From Mesorhizobium japonicum MAFF 303099 (GTDB taxonomy: Bacteria > Pseudomonadota > Alphaproteobacteria > Rhizobiales > Rhizobiaceae), in contig NC_002678.2 of the NCBI RefSeq assembly GCF_000009625.1, positions 6,972,072 through 7,036,071 on the forward strand: a DNA stretch of 64,000 nucleotides. Direction: 5' to 3'. Positions 51,243-60,773 of the stretch are shown here, one piece after another. Position numbers and translations under genes: made by a program. Position 1 is the first letter of the stretch. Each line of letters starts with the position of its first letter. The notes below the pieces were generated by a model. The model searched no databases and had not been told where the DNA came from. It worked only from the letters and a program-made list of their open reading frames with translations.

Positions 51243-52259
51243 TCATGCCAGTCTTTGGCGAATGGTTTGCTTGAAGGCGTCGAGGAGCACGGCCGCAAGC
51301 ACCAGCAGGCCGTGGATGACCTGGGTGAAATTGGCCGGCAGCCCCATCAGATTGATCGCCGTGTTGATGGCCGAGAGCAGGAGCACGCCGGCATAGACGC
51401 CGGGCAGGGTGCCGACGCCGCCCTTCAGACTGACGCCGCCGATGACGACCGCGGCAAAGGCGTTGAACAACAGGCCGACGCCGAGATTGGCGGTGGCGCC
51501 CGAGGTGCGGATCGCCAGCAGCCAGCCGGCAAGGCCGGCAATGGCGCCGGCAAGCACGAAAGCGATGATGAGATTGCGGTTCACCCGGATGCCGGCGCGG
51601 AAGGTCGCCGTCTCGTTGCCGCCGATCATCACCAGGTGCCGCCCAAACGGCGTCTTGGCCATGATCAGCGAGAAGACGACGAAACAGGCGATGGCGATCC
51701 AGGCGGTGAGCGGCAGGCCGATCAGCCGCTGGATGCCGAACCAGCGGATCGCCGGTGCCAAATCCTGCGCCGAACGGCCGCCCGAAATGACCAGCACCAG
51801 GCCGCGCACCCAGATGTAGGACGCCAGCGTGATGATGAAGGCGCTCATCTTGACCCTGACGACCAGAAACCCGTTGAAGGCTCCGATCAGGCCGCCCACG
51901 GTCAGCGCCAGCAGCAGCGACACCGGGACCATCAGCCATTCCGGATGCAGTTGAACGCCAAGGCCGATGCCCGACGAGCAGAACAGGATACCGACCGCCA
52001 TGGCGCTGAGTGCGGCGACGGATTCGACCGACAGGTCCATGTGGCCGGCGATGATGACCAGCGCCAGGCCGATCGACATGACGCCGAGCACGCTCGATGC
52101 CTCGATGATGTTGGCGAAGATGCCGAGCTGGAAATAGTTCGGGATGAAGATGGAAAAGACCACCAGCACGAAGACCAGCATGAACCAGACGAGGTTGTCG
52201 AGGACGAACTCCAGGGTTTGGCGGGTGCGGGGGTTCATGGGCTGATCCGGTTGGCGCAT
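51243..52259 (-). CDS. sugar ABC transporter permease (RbsC type)
   Basis: 338 residues with about eight to ten transmembrane segments (FMLVFVLVVFSIFIPNYFQL, VLGVMSIGLALVIIAGHMDL). The conserved GHMDLSVESV, FNGFLVVRVKMSAFIITLAS and AVVIGGVSLKGGVGT blocks identify the ribose/xylose permease family. It forms the membrane channel with the ATPase at 53440-54204. ATG 52238 is an alternative start. Confidence 0.92.
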   Translation of the reverse strand: MRQPDQPMNPRTRQTLEFVLDNLVWFMLVFVLVVFSIFIPNYFQLGIFANIIEASSVLGVMSIGLALVIIAGHMDLSVESVAALSAMAVGILFCSSGIGLGVQLHPEWLMVPVSLLLALTVGGLIGAFNGFLVVRVKMSAFIITLASYIWVRGLVLVISGGRSAQDLAPAIRWFGIQRLIGLPLTAWIAIACFVVFSLIMAKTPFGRHLVMIGGNETATFRAGIRVNRNLIIAFVLAGAIAGLAGWLLAIRTSGATANLGVGLLFNAFAAVVIGGVSLKGGVGTLPGVYAGVLLLSAINTAINLMGLPANFTQVIHGLLVLAAVLLDAFKQTIRQRLA

Positions 52260-52359
52260 GACCCCGAAAACGCGATTTTCGGTGACGATCTTGCGCGGAT
52301 TGGAATTGCGGAGGAGTGGCTCCGGACCAGAGTGGCCCGGAGCGGCTTATGCGGTGTGC

Positions 52360-53400
52360 CTATTCGACTGACTTGACGGTGTCCGTTGGCGGCTTCTGGT
52401 TGCCCCAGAAGGCCGGATTGTCGACGTTTTCCTTGGTGATGGCCGCACCCGGGATCTTGATGTTCGGACCCCAGGCTTCCTTGGTCACGGTCGATTTCAG
52501 GCCGAGCACGTCATAGTCGCCGGGCTTGATCTCCTGCTTCTTGACGACCTTGTCCATGAACATGGCGACGGCCGCGGCCTGCGCGTAGAGCGGCTGTTCG
52601 ACTTCGACGTTGAGCCAGCCCTTGCGGATCAGGTCGAGGCCGACCGGAGCGCCGTTCGAGCTCATCAGCATGACATCGCCCGGCTTCTTGCCGGCGGCCT
52701 CGAGCGAGGCGACGGCGGCGACCGACAGATGCGCGGCATGGCTGAAGATCAGGTCGATGTCGGGGTTTGCCAGCATCTGGTCGGCAACGATGGTGCCGGC
52801 ATTGCTGGCTTCCCACTGCATGGCCGGCAGCGAGATGATCTTGACATCCGGGAACGCCTTCATCTTCTCCTCGAAACCTTTCTGGATGTCGAGCGTGTAG
52901 GGATCGCCGGGGTCACCCAGCACCTGCAGCACCTTGCCCTTCACCGACCCGTTCTTGGCTTTCAGCAGCTTTTCCGCCTGATCGGCGGCGATGTGGCCGA
53001 TCTCGACGGTGCCCGCCACCGAGGTGAAGTCGGAAGGCGTCGAGGTGATCTGGCGGTCGAACTCGACCACCGGGATGCCGGCGGCGCGCGCCGCCTCGAT
53101 CGACGGCTTCAGCGCATTGAAATCGACCGCCGCCAGGATGATCGCCGCCGGCTTCAGCGCGATGACGTCGTTCATCTGCGACTGCTGCGCGTCGGTCTTG
53201 TTGTCGGCGTTCAGCGTCTTTATGTCGTAGCCGACCTGCTTCAGGAACAGCTCCAGCGCGGTGACCGAACCGGTCTGGAATTCATCGAGCAATGTCGGCA
53301 CCAGATAGTAGACGGTCCCCTTGGACTGGGCGAATGCCGGCGTGAGCGTGGCAACGGCCAGTGCCAGGATACCGAAGACAGCAAGAAGTATTCGCTTCAT
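52360..53400 (-). CDS. sugar ABC transporter substrate-binding protein
   Basis: 346 residues with a Sec signal peptide ([20 protein letters not shown], cleaved near PAFAQ). The mature protein is a type I periplasmic binding protein of the ribose class ([59 protein letters not shown]). The substrate is an unknown sugar. AGGAG precedes the ATG. Confidence 0.93.
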   Translation of the reverse strand: MKRILLAVFGILALAVATLTPAFAQSKGTVYYLVPTLLDEFQTGSVTALELFLKQVGYDIKTLNADNKTDAQQSQMNDVIALKPAAIILAAVDFNALKPSIEAARAAGIPVVEFDRQITSTPSDFTSVAGTVEIGHIAADQAEKLLKAKNGSVKGKVLQVLGDPGDPYTLDIQKGFEEKMKAFPDVKIISLPAMQWEASNAGTIVADQMLANPDIDLIFSHAAHLSVAAVASLEAAGKKPGDVMLMSSNGAPVGLDLIRKGWLNVEVEQPLYAQAAAVAMFMDKVVKKQEIKPGDYDVLGLKSTVTKEAWGPNIKIPGAAITKENVDNPAFWGNQKPPTDTVKSVE

Positions 53401-53439
53401 GTCGTTCGCTCCTGTTGAGCCGGACCCCTCTTGTGTCCC

Positions 53440-54204
53440 TCAGCCCGCCGGTCCGGCACCGGCGAGCGTCTCCCCGGTGATCATGTTGATCACCGCATCG
53501 GGACTTGTTTTGTTGCGTGCGACATCGCCGGCCACGACGCCCTGCCGGATCACCACGATCCGGTCGGCGACCTGAAAAGCCTGCTGCATGATGTGGGTGA
53601 TGATGACGACGCCGATGCCCTGGCTCGCCACCTGGCGGATCATGTCGAGACCGCGCCGCGTCTGCTCGACGCCCAGCGCCGCGAACGGTTCGTCGAGCAG
53701 CACCAGCTTGCCGCCCCAATGCACGAAGCGGTTGAGCTCGATGGCTTGCCGCTGGCCGCCCGAAAGATGTTCGACATTGGTGCGCAGCGAAGGAATACGG
53801 GTACCGGCACTGGCCAGCGCCTTGCCAACGACGGCTTCCATGGCGCGCTCGTCGAGCACGGGAATGCCGAACACCTTCCTGGTGATCTCGCGGCCCATGA
53901 AGAAATTGGCCACCACGTCGACATTGGTGCAGAGCGACAGGTCCTGGTAGACCGTTTCGATGCCCGCCGCCTTGGCTTCGGCCGGCGATCTCGCCAGGAA
54001 CTCCCTGCCCTCGAACAGCATGCGGCCGGAAGTCGGCTCCAACCCGCCTGCGATGATCTTGACCAGCGTTGATTTGCCGGCGCCGTTGTCGCCGAGCAAC
54101 GCCACCACTTCGCCCTTGCCGATGGAGAAGCTGATCCCCTTCAGCGCTTCGATCGCGCCGTAATTCTTGGTGACGTTGTCAAGCACCAGCAGCGGTTCGC
54201 TCAT
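53440..54204 (-). CDS. sugar ABC transporter ATP-binding protein, single-domain
   Basis: 254 residues with Walker A (LGDNGAGKSTLVKI), Q-loop (YQDLSLCTN), signature LSGGQRQAIEL and Walker B LVLLDEPFAAL, then H-loop IITHIMQQA. It is a single ABC domain of the RbsA type, unlike double-domain RbsA of about 500 residues. It lies between the ROK repressor and the binding protein and overlaps the ROK stop by ATGA. Confidence 0.92.
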   Translation of the reverse strand: MSEPLLVLDNVTKNYGAIEALKGISFSIGKGEVVALLGDNGAGKSTLVKIIAGGLEPTSGRMLFEGREFLARSPAEAKAAGIETVYQDLSLCTNVDVVANFFMGREITRKVFGIPVLDERAMEAVVGKALASAGTRIPSLRTNVEHLSGGQRQAIELNRFVHWGGKLVLLDEPFAALGVEQTRRGLDMIRQVASQGIGVVIITHIMQQAFQVADRIVVIRQGVVAGDVARNKTSPDAVINMITGETLAGAGPAG

Positions 54205-55367
54205 GCCGCAATCTCCTTGGCCGTCAGAAGATCGCGGCCGCGTTCGCGCTCGGCGGCGAACATCTGGCCGAAGCGCGGCGACAGCACTCCCGAAACCGCA
54301 AGGGCGGCGGCGCCGCGCAACACCGAATGTTGCCCGCCGCGCGCGACCATCAGCCGGGGCGCGATGCGGTCCTTGCGCGCCGAGACGGAGTTGTGCAGGC
54401 CGCCGGTCGAACCAGCCAGCCGTTCGAGCAGGTCGGTGGACGCCAGCCCGCCGAGGATGACCGTTTCAGGGTCGAACAGGTTTTCGATGACAGCGACGGC
54501 ATTGTGAAAGATCGGCGCGACTTCCGCGACCCAGTCGGCCTCCGTGCCGTTCCAGCGCCGGAGCGCCTCGAGCGAGAGGTATCTTTCAAGACAACCCCGG
54601 TTCCCGCAGGGGCAGGCCTCGCCGCCGGGAACGACAGGGATGTGCCCGACCTCGCCGGCATTGCCCCAAGCGCCGCGCTGCACGCTGCCCTCATGAACCA
54701 TGACGCCGCCAAGGCCGACACCGAAATAGAGATAGTAGTACTCGGAAAATTGGGCGCCGAGGCCGTAGAGCCGCTCGCCCATGGCGGCGGCCGCCATGTC
54801 GGTCTCGAAGAAGGCAGGCAGTCCGGTCGAGGCCGCCAGCCGCTCGCGCAGCGCCACATCCTGCCAGCCGGTCATGGTGGTCGGGCCGACGAAACTCATG
54901 GATTCGACTCCGAACGGTCCGGGCAGGGCCAGGCCGACCCCAAGCACCCGACCGCCGGCTCGCAATCCGGTCAATTCAATCACCATCGCGCCGATCATCT
55001 CGAAGGCATGGTCGGGCGTTGCGTTCGGGGCTTCTCGGTAGGTGCTCTCGATCACGTCGCCGCTCAGATTGATCAAAGCGGCATTGATGCCGAGCGGGGT
55101 GATGTGGATGCCGACGGCATAGCCGCCCTCGGGATTGATGCGCAGCGTCGCCGGCGGCAGGCCGCGCCCCCTGGGTTCTTCACGCACCGAAAGGATGTAG
55201 CCCTGCTCCTCCAATTCGCGAACGATGGTGGAGACGGTCTGGACGGTCAGCCCGACACGGCTGGCGATCTCGCCGCGGGCGATCGGTCCATGCAGGCGGA
55301 TGGACTCTAGCACGATGCGCCGGTTGTACGGCCGCCCGAACTCCTGATTGGTCCCCCGCAATGCCAT
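54201..55367 (-). CDS. ROK-family transcriptional repressor
   Basis: 388 residues. The N-terminal winged helix (GPIARGEIASRVGLTVQTVS, TIVRELEEQGYI) is followed by a ROK sugar-binding/kinase-like domain with GVGLALPGPFG, the zinc motif CPCGNRGCLERYLS and GGLGGVMVHEG-like block. It heads the sugar operon and probably senses the sugar taken up by it. ATG 55367 has GAGG upstream; a longer open frame reaches 55403. The gene is divergent from the M24 gene. Confidence 0.93.
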   Translation of the reverse strand: MALRGTNQEFGRPYNRRIVLESIRLHGPIARGEIASRVGLTVQTVSTIVRELEEQGYILSVREEPRGRGLPPATLRINPEGGYAVGIHITPLGINAALINLSGDVIESTYREAPNATPDHAFEMIGAMVIELTGLRAGGRVLGVGLALPGPFGVESMSFVGPTTMTGWQDVALRERLAASTGLPAFFETDMAAAAMGERLYGLGAQFSEYYYLYFGVGLGGVMVHEGSVQRGAWGNAGEVGHIPVVPGGEACPCGNRGCLERYLSLEALRRWNGTEADWVAEVAPIFHNAVAVIENLFDPETVILGGLASTDLLERLAGSTGGLHNSVSARKDRIAPRLMVARGGQHSVLRGAAALAVSGVLSPRFGQMFAAERERGRDLLTAKEIAA

Positions 55368-55584
55368 GACTTGCGCCCTCGGTTGACGCAAGGTTCGCAC
55401 CAAAGATTTATTCAGTCAAATGGAATTCAAAAATAGATCGAGAGCGACATCCCACCTAGGACGGCCGCAAGCCGTACCGGGCTTAGGACCTGTTCACCTG
55501 CCGCCCTTGGCCGATTGCCGCTATGGCGAAACCGCTTCAATGGTGGGCGAGGCCCGCAATCGTTGAAAAAAGCATGGAGCAAAG

Positions 55585-56763
55585 ATGATCGAATTGCCGT
55601 TTGCCCGTGACGAGTACCAGGAGCGGCTTCGCAACATCCGCGCCGAGATGGCGAAGCGCGGTCTCGAACTCCTTGTCGTCAACGACGTTGCCAACCAGCA
55701 CTACGTCACCGGCTATGATGGCTGGTCATTCTACACGCCCCAGGTGGTGCTGGTCCCCTTGGAGGAGGTCGAGCCGGTCTGGATCGGCCGCGCCATGGAT
55801 GCGGCCGGTGGACTGCTGACGGCCTGGATGAAGCCCGAGAATGTCGTTGGCTTTCCGGAGGACCACGTCCAGCGTGCCGATCGCCATCCCATGGACTGGA
55901 TCGCGCGCTGGATCGTCGCCAAGGGGTGGGGGAACAGGCATATCGGCATCGAGCTCGAAGCCTATTATTTCTCGCCAAAGGGGCACGCCCGCCTCGTCGC
56001 CGGCCTTCCCAACGCGAAATGGCACGACGCCGATCTGCTGGTGAATTGGATCCGAGCGGTCAAGTCGGCACCAGAAATCGCCTATCTGCGCAAGGCGTCG
56101 ACCCTGGCCGAGGCGGCCGTGGCGCGGGCCTTCGAGGTGATCGCGCCAGGGGTGCGCGAATGCGATGCCATCGCCGCCATCCAGGCGGCGCAGATCGCCG
56201 GCAGCCCTGACTTTGCCGGCGATATCACGGCGCTCCCACCGACCATCCTCGGCGGTGAGAACGCTTCAGCCCCGCATATCATGTGGAGCGACCGGCGGTT
56301 TGGAGAGAACGAGACGATTGCGCTGGAACTCGCCGGTGTCTGCCGCCGCTACGCCGCCGGGTTGGCAAGAACCATGCAGCTCGGCAAGACGCCAACGCGT
56401 GTCGCGGACACGGCAAAGGCGGTGATCGAGGGCATGGACGCAGTGCTCGATGCGGTGAGGCCGAGAACGACCGCCGAAGCGGTCGAGGCTGCATGGCGCA
56501 AGGTCATCCAGCGTTACGGACTGAAGAAGGAGTCGCGCATCGGCTATTCCATCGGCGTCGCCTATCCGCCGGATTGGGGCGAACACACGATCAGCCTCAG
56601 GCCGGGCGACAAGACGGTGCTTCAACCCGGCAATGTCGTCCATTCCATCCTCGGCATGTGGATGGATGGCTGGGGCATCGAGATCAGCGAGACCATTTTG
56701 GTGACCGAAACCGGCCATGAGACCCTGACCAGGTTCCCGCGAGAGATCCATGTCATATCCTGA
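55585..56763 (+). CDS. M24-family ectoine hydrolase-like protein (DoeA type)
   Basis: 392 residues of the pita-bread fold. The N-terminus (FARDEYQERLRNIRAEMAKR, VTGYDGWSFYTPQVVLVPLE) and C-terminal blocks (GYSIGVAYPPDWGEHTISLR, GMWMDGWGIEISETILV) match DoeA/EutD ectoine hydrolases. The metal-ligand Asp residues of aminopeptidases are replaced (ALELAGVCRRYAAGLARTM), as in metal-free creatinase and DoeA. No other ectoine-utilisation genes are in the window, so the substrate is inferred from sequence only. Confidence 0.8.
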   Translation: MIELPFARDEYQERLRNIRAEMAKRGLELLVVNDVANQHYVTGYDGWSFYTPQVVLVPLEEVEPVWIGRAMDAAGGLLTAWMKPENVVGFPEDHVQRADRHPMDWIARWIVAKGWGNRHIGIELEAYYFSPKGHARLVAGLPNAKWHDADLLVNWIRAVKSAPEIAYLRKASTLAEAAVARAFEVIAPGVRECDAIAAIQAAQIAGSPDFAGDITALPPTILGGENASAPHIMWSDRRFGENETIALELAGVCRRYAAGLARTMQLGKTPTRVADTAKAVIEGMDAVLDAVRPRTTAEAVEAAWRKVIQRYGLKKESRIGYSIGVAYPPDWGEHTISLRPGDKTVLQPGNVVHSILGMWMDGWGIEISETILVTETGHETLTRFPREIHVIS

Positions 56764-56811
56764 GGGGACGGCCAGCCGCAAAACTCCGACTGATCAAGGC
56801 GGTGCAAAGGT

Positions 56812-56838
56812 CGGCTCGTGCAAGGCTTGCACGAGCCG
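56812..56838. terminator. palindromic hairpin after the M24 gene
   Basis: CGGCTCGTGCAAG-G-CTTGCACGAGCCG is a 27-bp near-perfect palindrome with 13-bp arms. No T-run follows. It lies between converging genes and may work as a bidirectional terminator. Confidence 0.45.
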
Positions 56839-56848
56839 GTGAAAAGCT

Positions 56849-56950
56849 CAGAACAGTTCACCGTTTCAGGGAAACGGCGAACTGCTCTAACTCTTTGTTT
56901 TGACGCCATTCCCGACGGAAAATCCTTCACACTTTTCCTGGGATTGCTCT
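56849..56950. repeat. dispersed intergenic repeat, copy 2
   Basis: It matches the inverted complement of 2060-2162, with shared CTAACTCTTTGTTTT and an internal CCGTTTC-AG-GGAAACGG hairpin. The right end reaches the stop of the permease gene at 56953. Confidence 0.6.
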
Positions 56951-56952
56951 GC

Positions 56953-57708
56953 TCAGTATTTGATGACCCGGCGTTCGACCAGCACCACGGCGCAGAACAG
57001 CACGATCGACAGGCACGATGACAGCACGATCGCCGCGTAGAGCCGGTCCGACTGGTAGTTGAAGCTCGCCTGGATGATCAGCGCGCCGAGGCCCTTGTCC
57101 GAGCCGATCCATTCGCCGACGATGGCGCCGATGACTGCCGTCGCCGAGGCGATGCGGAGCGAGGAAAACAGCATCGGCAGCGCGCGGGGCAGGCGCAGGC
57201 TCCAGAAAATCTCGGCACGTGTCGCTGACAGCACCCGGAACAGTTCGTGCTCGTTGTCGCTGGCCGAATCCAGGCCACGGATCATGTTCACCAGCGTCGG
57301 GAAGAAGCAGATCACCGCCGCGATGACTATCTTGGGCGTCATCCCGAGCCCGAAGATCAGGATGATGATCGGCGACAGCGCCAGGATCGGAATGGTGTTG
57401 AAAAACAGCACGATCGGAAAGTAGGTGGCCTGCAGGATGCGGTTGTGGACGAACAGGACCGCCAGCAGCACGGCGGCCAGATTGCCGATGACGAAGCCGG
57501 CCAACGCCTCGATCAGCGTCGGCCTGAGATTGTCCATGAGCAGCGCGAAATTTCTCTGGAAGACGCCCGATATGGCAGTCGGCGTCGGCACGATATAGGC
57601 CGGCACGCCGAGAAGCGGCAGCAGATACTGCCAGGCGAGCAGCAGCGACGCAGCGCCAAAAACGGGCAGGGCGATCGACAATTGCGGCGAGAGCGGCACC
57701 GGCCTCAT
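56953..57708 (-). CDS. ABC transporter permease (SsuC/TauC type)
   Basis: 251 residues with about six transmembrane segments and the inner-membrane EAA-like loop (ELFRVLSATRAEIFWSLRLP). It belongs to the BPD_transp family of nitrate/sulfonate/taurine-type systems. It couples to the ATPase gene by ATGA. Substrate unknown. Confidence 0.9.
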   Translation of the reverse strand: MRPVPLSPQLSIALPVFGAASLLLAWQYLLPLLGVPAYIVPTPTAISGVFQRNFALLMDNLRPTLIEALAGFVIGNLAAVLLAVLFVHNRILQATYFPIVLFFNTIPILALSPIIILIFGLGMTPKIVIAAVICFFPTLVNMIRGLDSASDNEHELFRVLSATRAEIFWSLRLPRALPMLFSSLRIASATAVIGAIVGEWIGSDKGLGALIIQASFNYQSDRLYAAIVLSSCLSIVLFCAVVLVERRVIKY

Positions 57709-58478
57709 GATGCCTGCTCCAGCGCGGTCCGCAGTTCCGCCATGGCGGCGACGATTGCCGGGTCTTCCCGCGAACAGCGATTGCCGTCCTGCTTGAGCGG
57801 CCGCAGGTCCAGATCCTTGACTAGCCGTCCCGGATTGGCGGCGAGGACAATGACACGCTCGCCGAGATAGGCGGCTTCGGCGATCGAATGGGTGACGAAC
57901 AGGATCGTCGTGCCCGTGCGCCGCCACAGGTTGAGAAGCTCGTCGTTGAGCCGGTCGCGAGTGATTTCGTCCAGCGCCCCGAAGGGTTCGTCCATGAGCA
58001 GCAGCTTCGGCTGGCCAAGCAAGGCGCGAGCGATCGCCACACGCTGGCGTTGGCCGCCGGACAGCTGGTGCGGCAGGCGTTCGCCAAACCCGGCAAGCCC
58101 CATCAACTCCAGCAATTCTTCGCTGCGATCCTCGATCTTGCGCGTCAGGCTGCCTTGCCCGATGCCAAGCGGGAGGCGCACATTGTCGCGCACGGTGCGC
58201 CAGGGCAGCAGCGTCGAGTCCTGGAAGACGAAGCCGACGTCGCGGCGCGAGCGCACCGCATGCGGCGTGTCGCCGAGCACGCTGATCGTGCCGCCGAGGG
58301 GGTCGAGAAGGTCGGCGACCACTCTGAGCAAGGTCGACTTGCCGCAGCCGGACGGTCCGAGGATCGACAGGAAGGAGCCGGCCTCGACGCTGAGGTCGAG
58401 GCCGGAAAGCACCTTGACGGCCGTCTGGCGGCCGCCATAGCCGACGTCCAGCCGGCTGGCTTCGATCGCGTTCGCCAT
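57705..58478 (-). CDS. ABC transporter ATP-binding protein (SsuB/TauB type)
   Basis: 257 residues with Walker A (LGPSGCGKSTLLRVVADL), Q-loop (VFQDSTLLPWRTV), signature LSGGQRQRVAIARAL and Walker B LLLMDEPFGALDE. The FQDSTLLPW block is typical of SsuB/TauB. It is coupled to the binding-protein gene by TGATG and to the permease gene by ATGA. Confidence 0.93.
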   Translation of the reverse strand: MANAIEASRLDVGYGGRQTAVKVLSGLDLSVEAGSFLSILGPSGCGKSTLLRVVADLLDPLGGTISVLGDTPHAVRSRRDVGFVFQDSTLLPWRTVRDNVRLPLGIGQGSLTRKIEDRSEELLELMGLAGFGERLPHQLSGGQRQRVAIARALLGQPKLLLMDEPFGALDEITRDRLNDELLNLWRRTGTTILFVTHSIAEAAYLGERVIVLAANPGRLVKDLDLRPLKQDGNRCSREDPAIVAAMAELRTALEQAS

Positions 58479-59524
58479 CAGGCGGCGGGCGCGTCGAGCT
58501 TCGGCCGGTCGGCAGCCGAAAGTTCGAGGATCTTGGTGGTGTAGACGTCGGCGGCCTTCGGGCGCCCGTTCGGGTACTGGCCGACCTTGTCGAGCAGCGC
58601 CAGCTGCTCTTCGATAGAGGCGGGGTCGAACGTGCCCCAGCCGTCCTTGGCCGTCGCACCGTCGAACGATAGCTTCAGCACGAGGTTAACGGTCTTCTCT
58701 TCCCAGCCGAGGTCCATTTCGGGATAAGCGGCGACCATCTTCTTCACCGCCTCCTGCGGGTTGGCATGCACCCAGCCCCAGCCCTTGGCGACCGCGCCGA
58801 TGAACTTGGCCAGCGTGTCCGGATCTTTTTCGATCGCGGCGTCTGTGGCGAAATAGACATCGGCATAGGAATTCAAGCCGAGATCGCGCACCAGAAGATC
58901 GATGCGATCCTCGCCGACGACGCTGAGCGCCTGCGTGTTGGTGATCCAGCCGCCAATGGCGTCGACATCACCGCGCACCAGCGGTCCCTTGTCGAAGCCG
59001 ACATTGATGACGGTGAGGTCGGATGCGCTCATGCCGTTCTTGGCGAGGATCTCGTCCATGACGAAACGCGCCGTCGGCTGGATGCCGATCTTCTTGCCCT
59101 TGAGGTCGGCCACGCCCTTGATCGGATTCGACGCCTTTGAGGTGAGCGCGTAGGGGCCGGTGCGGAATCCGCAAGCGATGATCTTCACCGGCACGCCGCT
59201 GGCACGCGCCGCAAACAGCTGGGGCGTCTCTGAGAATTGGCCAAGCTGTGCCGCGCCCGATATCACCGGCGGCACGGTCGATGCGTTCGGGCCGCCCGGG
59301 CTGAATTCCACGTCGAGCCCGGCATCCTTGAAGTAGCCATTGGCGACGGCGGCGATGTCGCCGATCTGTCCGTTGGACATCAGCCAGTCATATTGGATGA
59401 CGACCTTGCCGGCGGCCTTCGCGCCCGGAGTCAGCACCAGCTGCATGCCGCTCGATGCCATGGCAACGGCCGCCAGGCCGGATTTCATGAAGCCGCGGCG
59501 GTTCATGTCGTGATTCCCATTCAT
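58478..59524 (-). CDS. NMT1/THI5-like substrate-binding protein with Tat-like signal
   Basis: 348 residues. The N-terminus has MNRRGFMKSGLAAVAMASSG, a twin-Arg-like RRxF signal. The mature part is a type II binding protein (VIQYDWLMSNGQIGDIAAVA, VIGGWITNTQAL) of the NMT1 family, which includes thiamine-precursor, sulfonate and other importers. AGGAG before ATG 59524 supports this start. The ligand cannot be deduced. Confidence 0.87.
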   Translation of the reverse strand: MNGNHDMNRRGFMKSGLAAVAMASSGMQLVLTPGAKAAGKVVIQYDWLMSNGQIGDIAAVANGYFKDAGLDVEFSPGGPNASTVPPVISGAAQLGQFSETPQLFAARASGVPVKIIACGFRTGPYALTSKASNPIKGVADLKGKKIGIQPTARFVMDEILAKNGMSASDLTVINVGFDKGPLVRGDVDAIGGWITNTQALSVVGEDRIDLLVRDLGLNSYADVYFATDAAIEKDPDTLAKFIGAVAKGWGWVHANPQEAVKKMVAAYPEMDLGWEEKTVNLVLKLSFDGATAKDGWGTFDPASIEEQLALLDKVGQYPNGRPKAADVYTTKILELSAADRPKLDAPAA

Positions 59525-59589
59525 TTTTCGCTCCTGTTGCAAGACTGTCTCGTCTCTTCATTGCGCGCCGTTCCCTTGGCGCGGGTGGT

Positions 59590-60033
59590 CTACGGCTGTT
59601 CGTCGTGGTAGTCGCCGGGGCCGCCGTCGAGCCAGGCGTAGAGTTCCCAAAGCGTGTCGTCCGGGTCGGTGAAATAGGCGCAGCGCGCGTTCCAGACATA
59701 GTTTTCGGGCGGGCCATAGAACGGCACGCCCTTTGCCGTCAGCTCGGCGTGCAGCCGGTCGATCTCGTCAGGCGCATCGAGCTGGACGGCGACGCAGACC
59801 TTGTGCGCATGGCGCGGCGACCGCAGTTTCGAGACGCCGGCATGCTGGCCGATATGGTCGATCTCCCAGGCGGCCAGTGTCACGCCCTCGCCATGGAAGT
59901 CGGCGAAGCCCTCGGCGCGGCGGCGCAGGCGAAAGCCGAGCTTGTCGACATAGAACGCCACCGTTCGCTCGATATCCTCGACCAGAAGGCAGACGTCGGA
60001 AATCCGGCTCATGCTTGCCACAGCCATGCTCAT
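59590..60033 (-). CDS. VOC-superfamily protein (glyoxalase/dioxygenase fold)
   Basis: 147 residues of a single vicinal-oxygen-chelate domain (ISDVCLLVEDIERTVAFYVD, TDPDDTLWELYAW). The metal-ligand pattern includes His in HKVCVAVQL and Glu in WELY. It starts in an ATGA overlap with the FadR-type regulator. It may be a dioxygenase, glyoxalase or isomerase in the same catabolic operon. Confidence 0.82.
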   Translation of the reverse strand: MSMAVASMSRISDVCLLVEDIERTVAFYVDKLGFRLRRRAEGFADFHGEGVTLAAWEIDHIGQHAGVSKLRSPRHAHKVCVAVQLDAPDEIDRLHAELTAKGVPFYGPPENYVWNARCAYFTDPDDTLWELYAWLDGGPGDYHDEQP

Positions 60034-60773
60034 TTCCCTCCGCCGGTGCGTTCGCCTCTGGCGGACGGCAGCTTCACGCCGACACGGTTGGCAGCGCCGA
60101 TAATATGCGCGCGCATGGCGGCCTCGGCTGCCGCCGGATCGCCGGCGACCAACGCCTCGTAGATGCGCACATGCTCGCCGACATTGACCTCCACCAGATC
60201 GTGCAAGGGATTGGTCTGCCGCGCGTAATAGATCGAGCGGCGGATCTGTTCGCAGACGAAGGAAATGAAGGTGTGGATGTAGCTGTTGCCGGTCGCGCGG
60301 GCGATTTCGCGATGAAACAGCAGATCGGCGTCGATGCTGCCGTCTTCCCAGCGCTCCTCGCCGCTCATGCGGTCTAGTGCGGCCTTGATCGCGTCGAGAT
60401 GCTCCTGCTCGCGCCGTTCGGCGGCAAGCGCCGCCGATTCCGCCTCGAGGATGCAACGCAGCTCGAAGAGCCGCTCCATGTTCTGCCCCTCCTTCAGCGT
60501 CTCGCGGTCGATACGGATCGCCGCGCGCTGTTCCGGCGCCAGGACGAAGGAGCCGATGCCTTGCCGCGCCTCCACCATGCCGTCGGCACGCAACTGCGCG
60601 ATCGCCTCGCGCACGACGTTGCGGCTGACGCCGAATTTCTCTGAAAGCTGTTGCTCGGTCGGCAGCAGGCTGCCCGGATTGAGATCGCCGGACTCGATCT
60701 CGCGGCTGAGGAACGCCGCGACCCGGTGCGGCAGCGCCTCGACAGTGCCGATGGCGGCCAGTCTTTGTTTCAT
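60030..60773 (-). CDS. FadR-type GntR transcriptional regulator
   Basis: 247 residues. The winged helix is SLLPTEQQLSEKFGVSRNVV, EAIAQLRADGMVEARQGIGS. The C-terminal FCD domain (ERLFELRCILEAESAALAAE, DLLFHREIARATGNSYIHTF) binds a small acid ligand. GGAG eight bases before the ATG supports the start. It overlaps the FAD-oxidase stop by ATGA. The inverted repeat at 62235-62248 is a candidate operator. Confidence 0.92.
   Translation of the reverse strand: MKQRLAAIGTVEALPHRVAAFLSREIESGDLNPGSLLPTEQQLSEKFGVSRNVVREAIAQLRADGMVEARQGIGSFVLAPEQRAAIRIDRETLKEGQNMERLFELRCILEAESAALAAERREQEHLDAIKAALDRMSGEERWEDGSIDADLLFHREIARATGNSYIHTFISFVCEQIRRSIYYARQTNPLHDLVEVNVGEHVRIYEALVAGDPAAAEAAMRAHIIGAANRVGVKLPSARGERTGGGK

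Noticed and set aside
51051..52376. Long plus-strand frame over the SDR and permease genes
   Set aside because: Antisense of well-supported genes; composition rich in Asp, Gln and Arg without domain.
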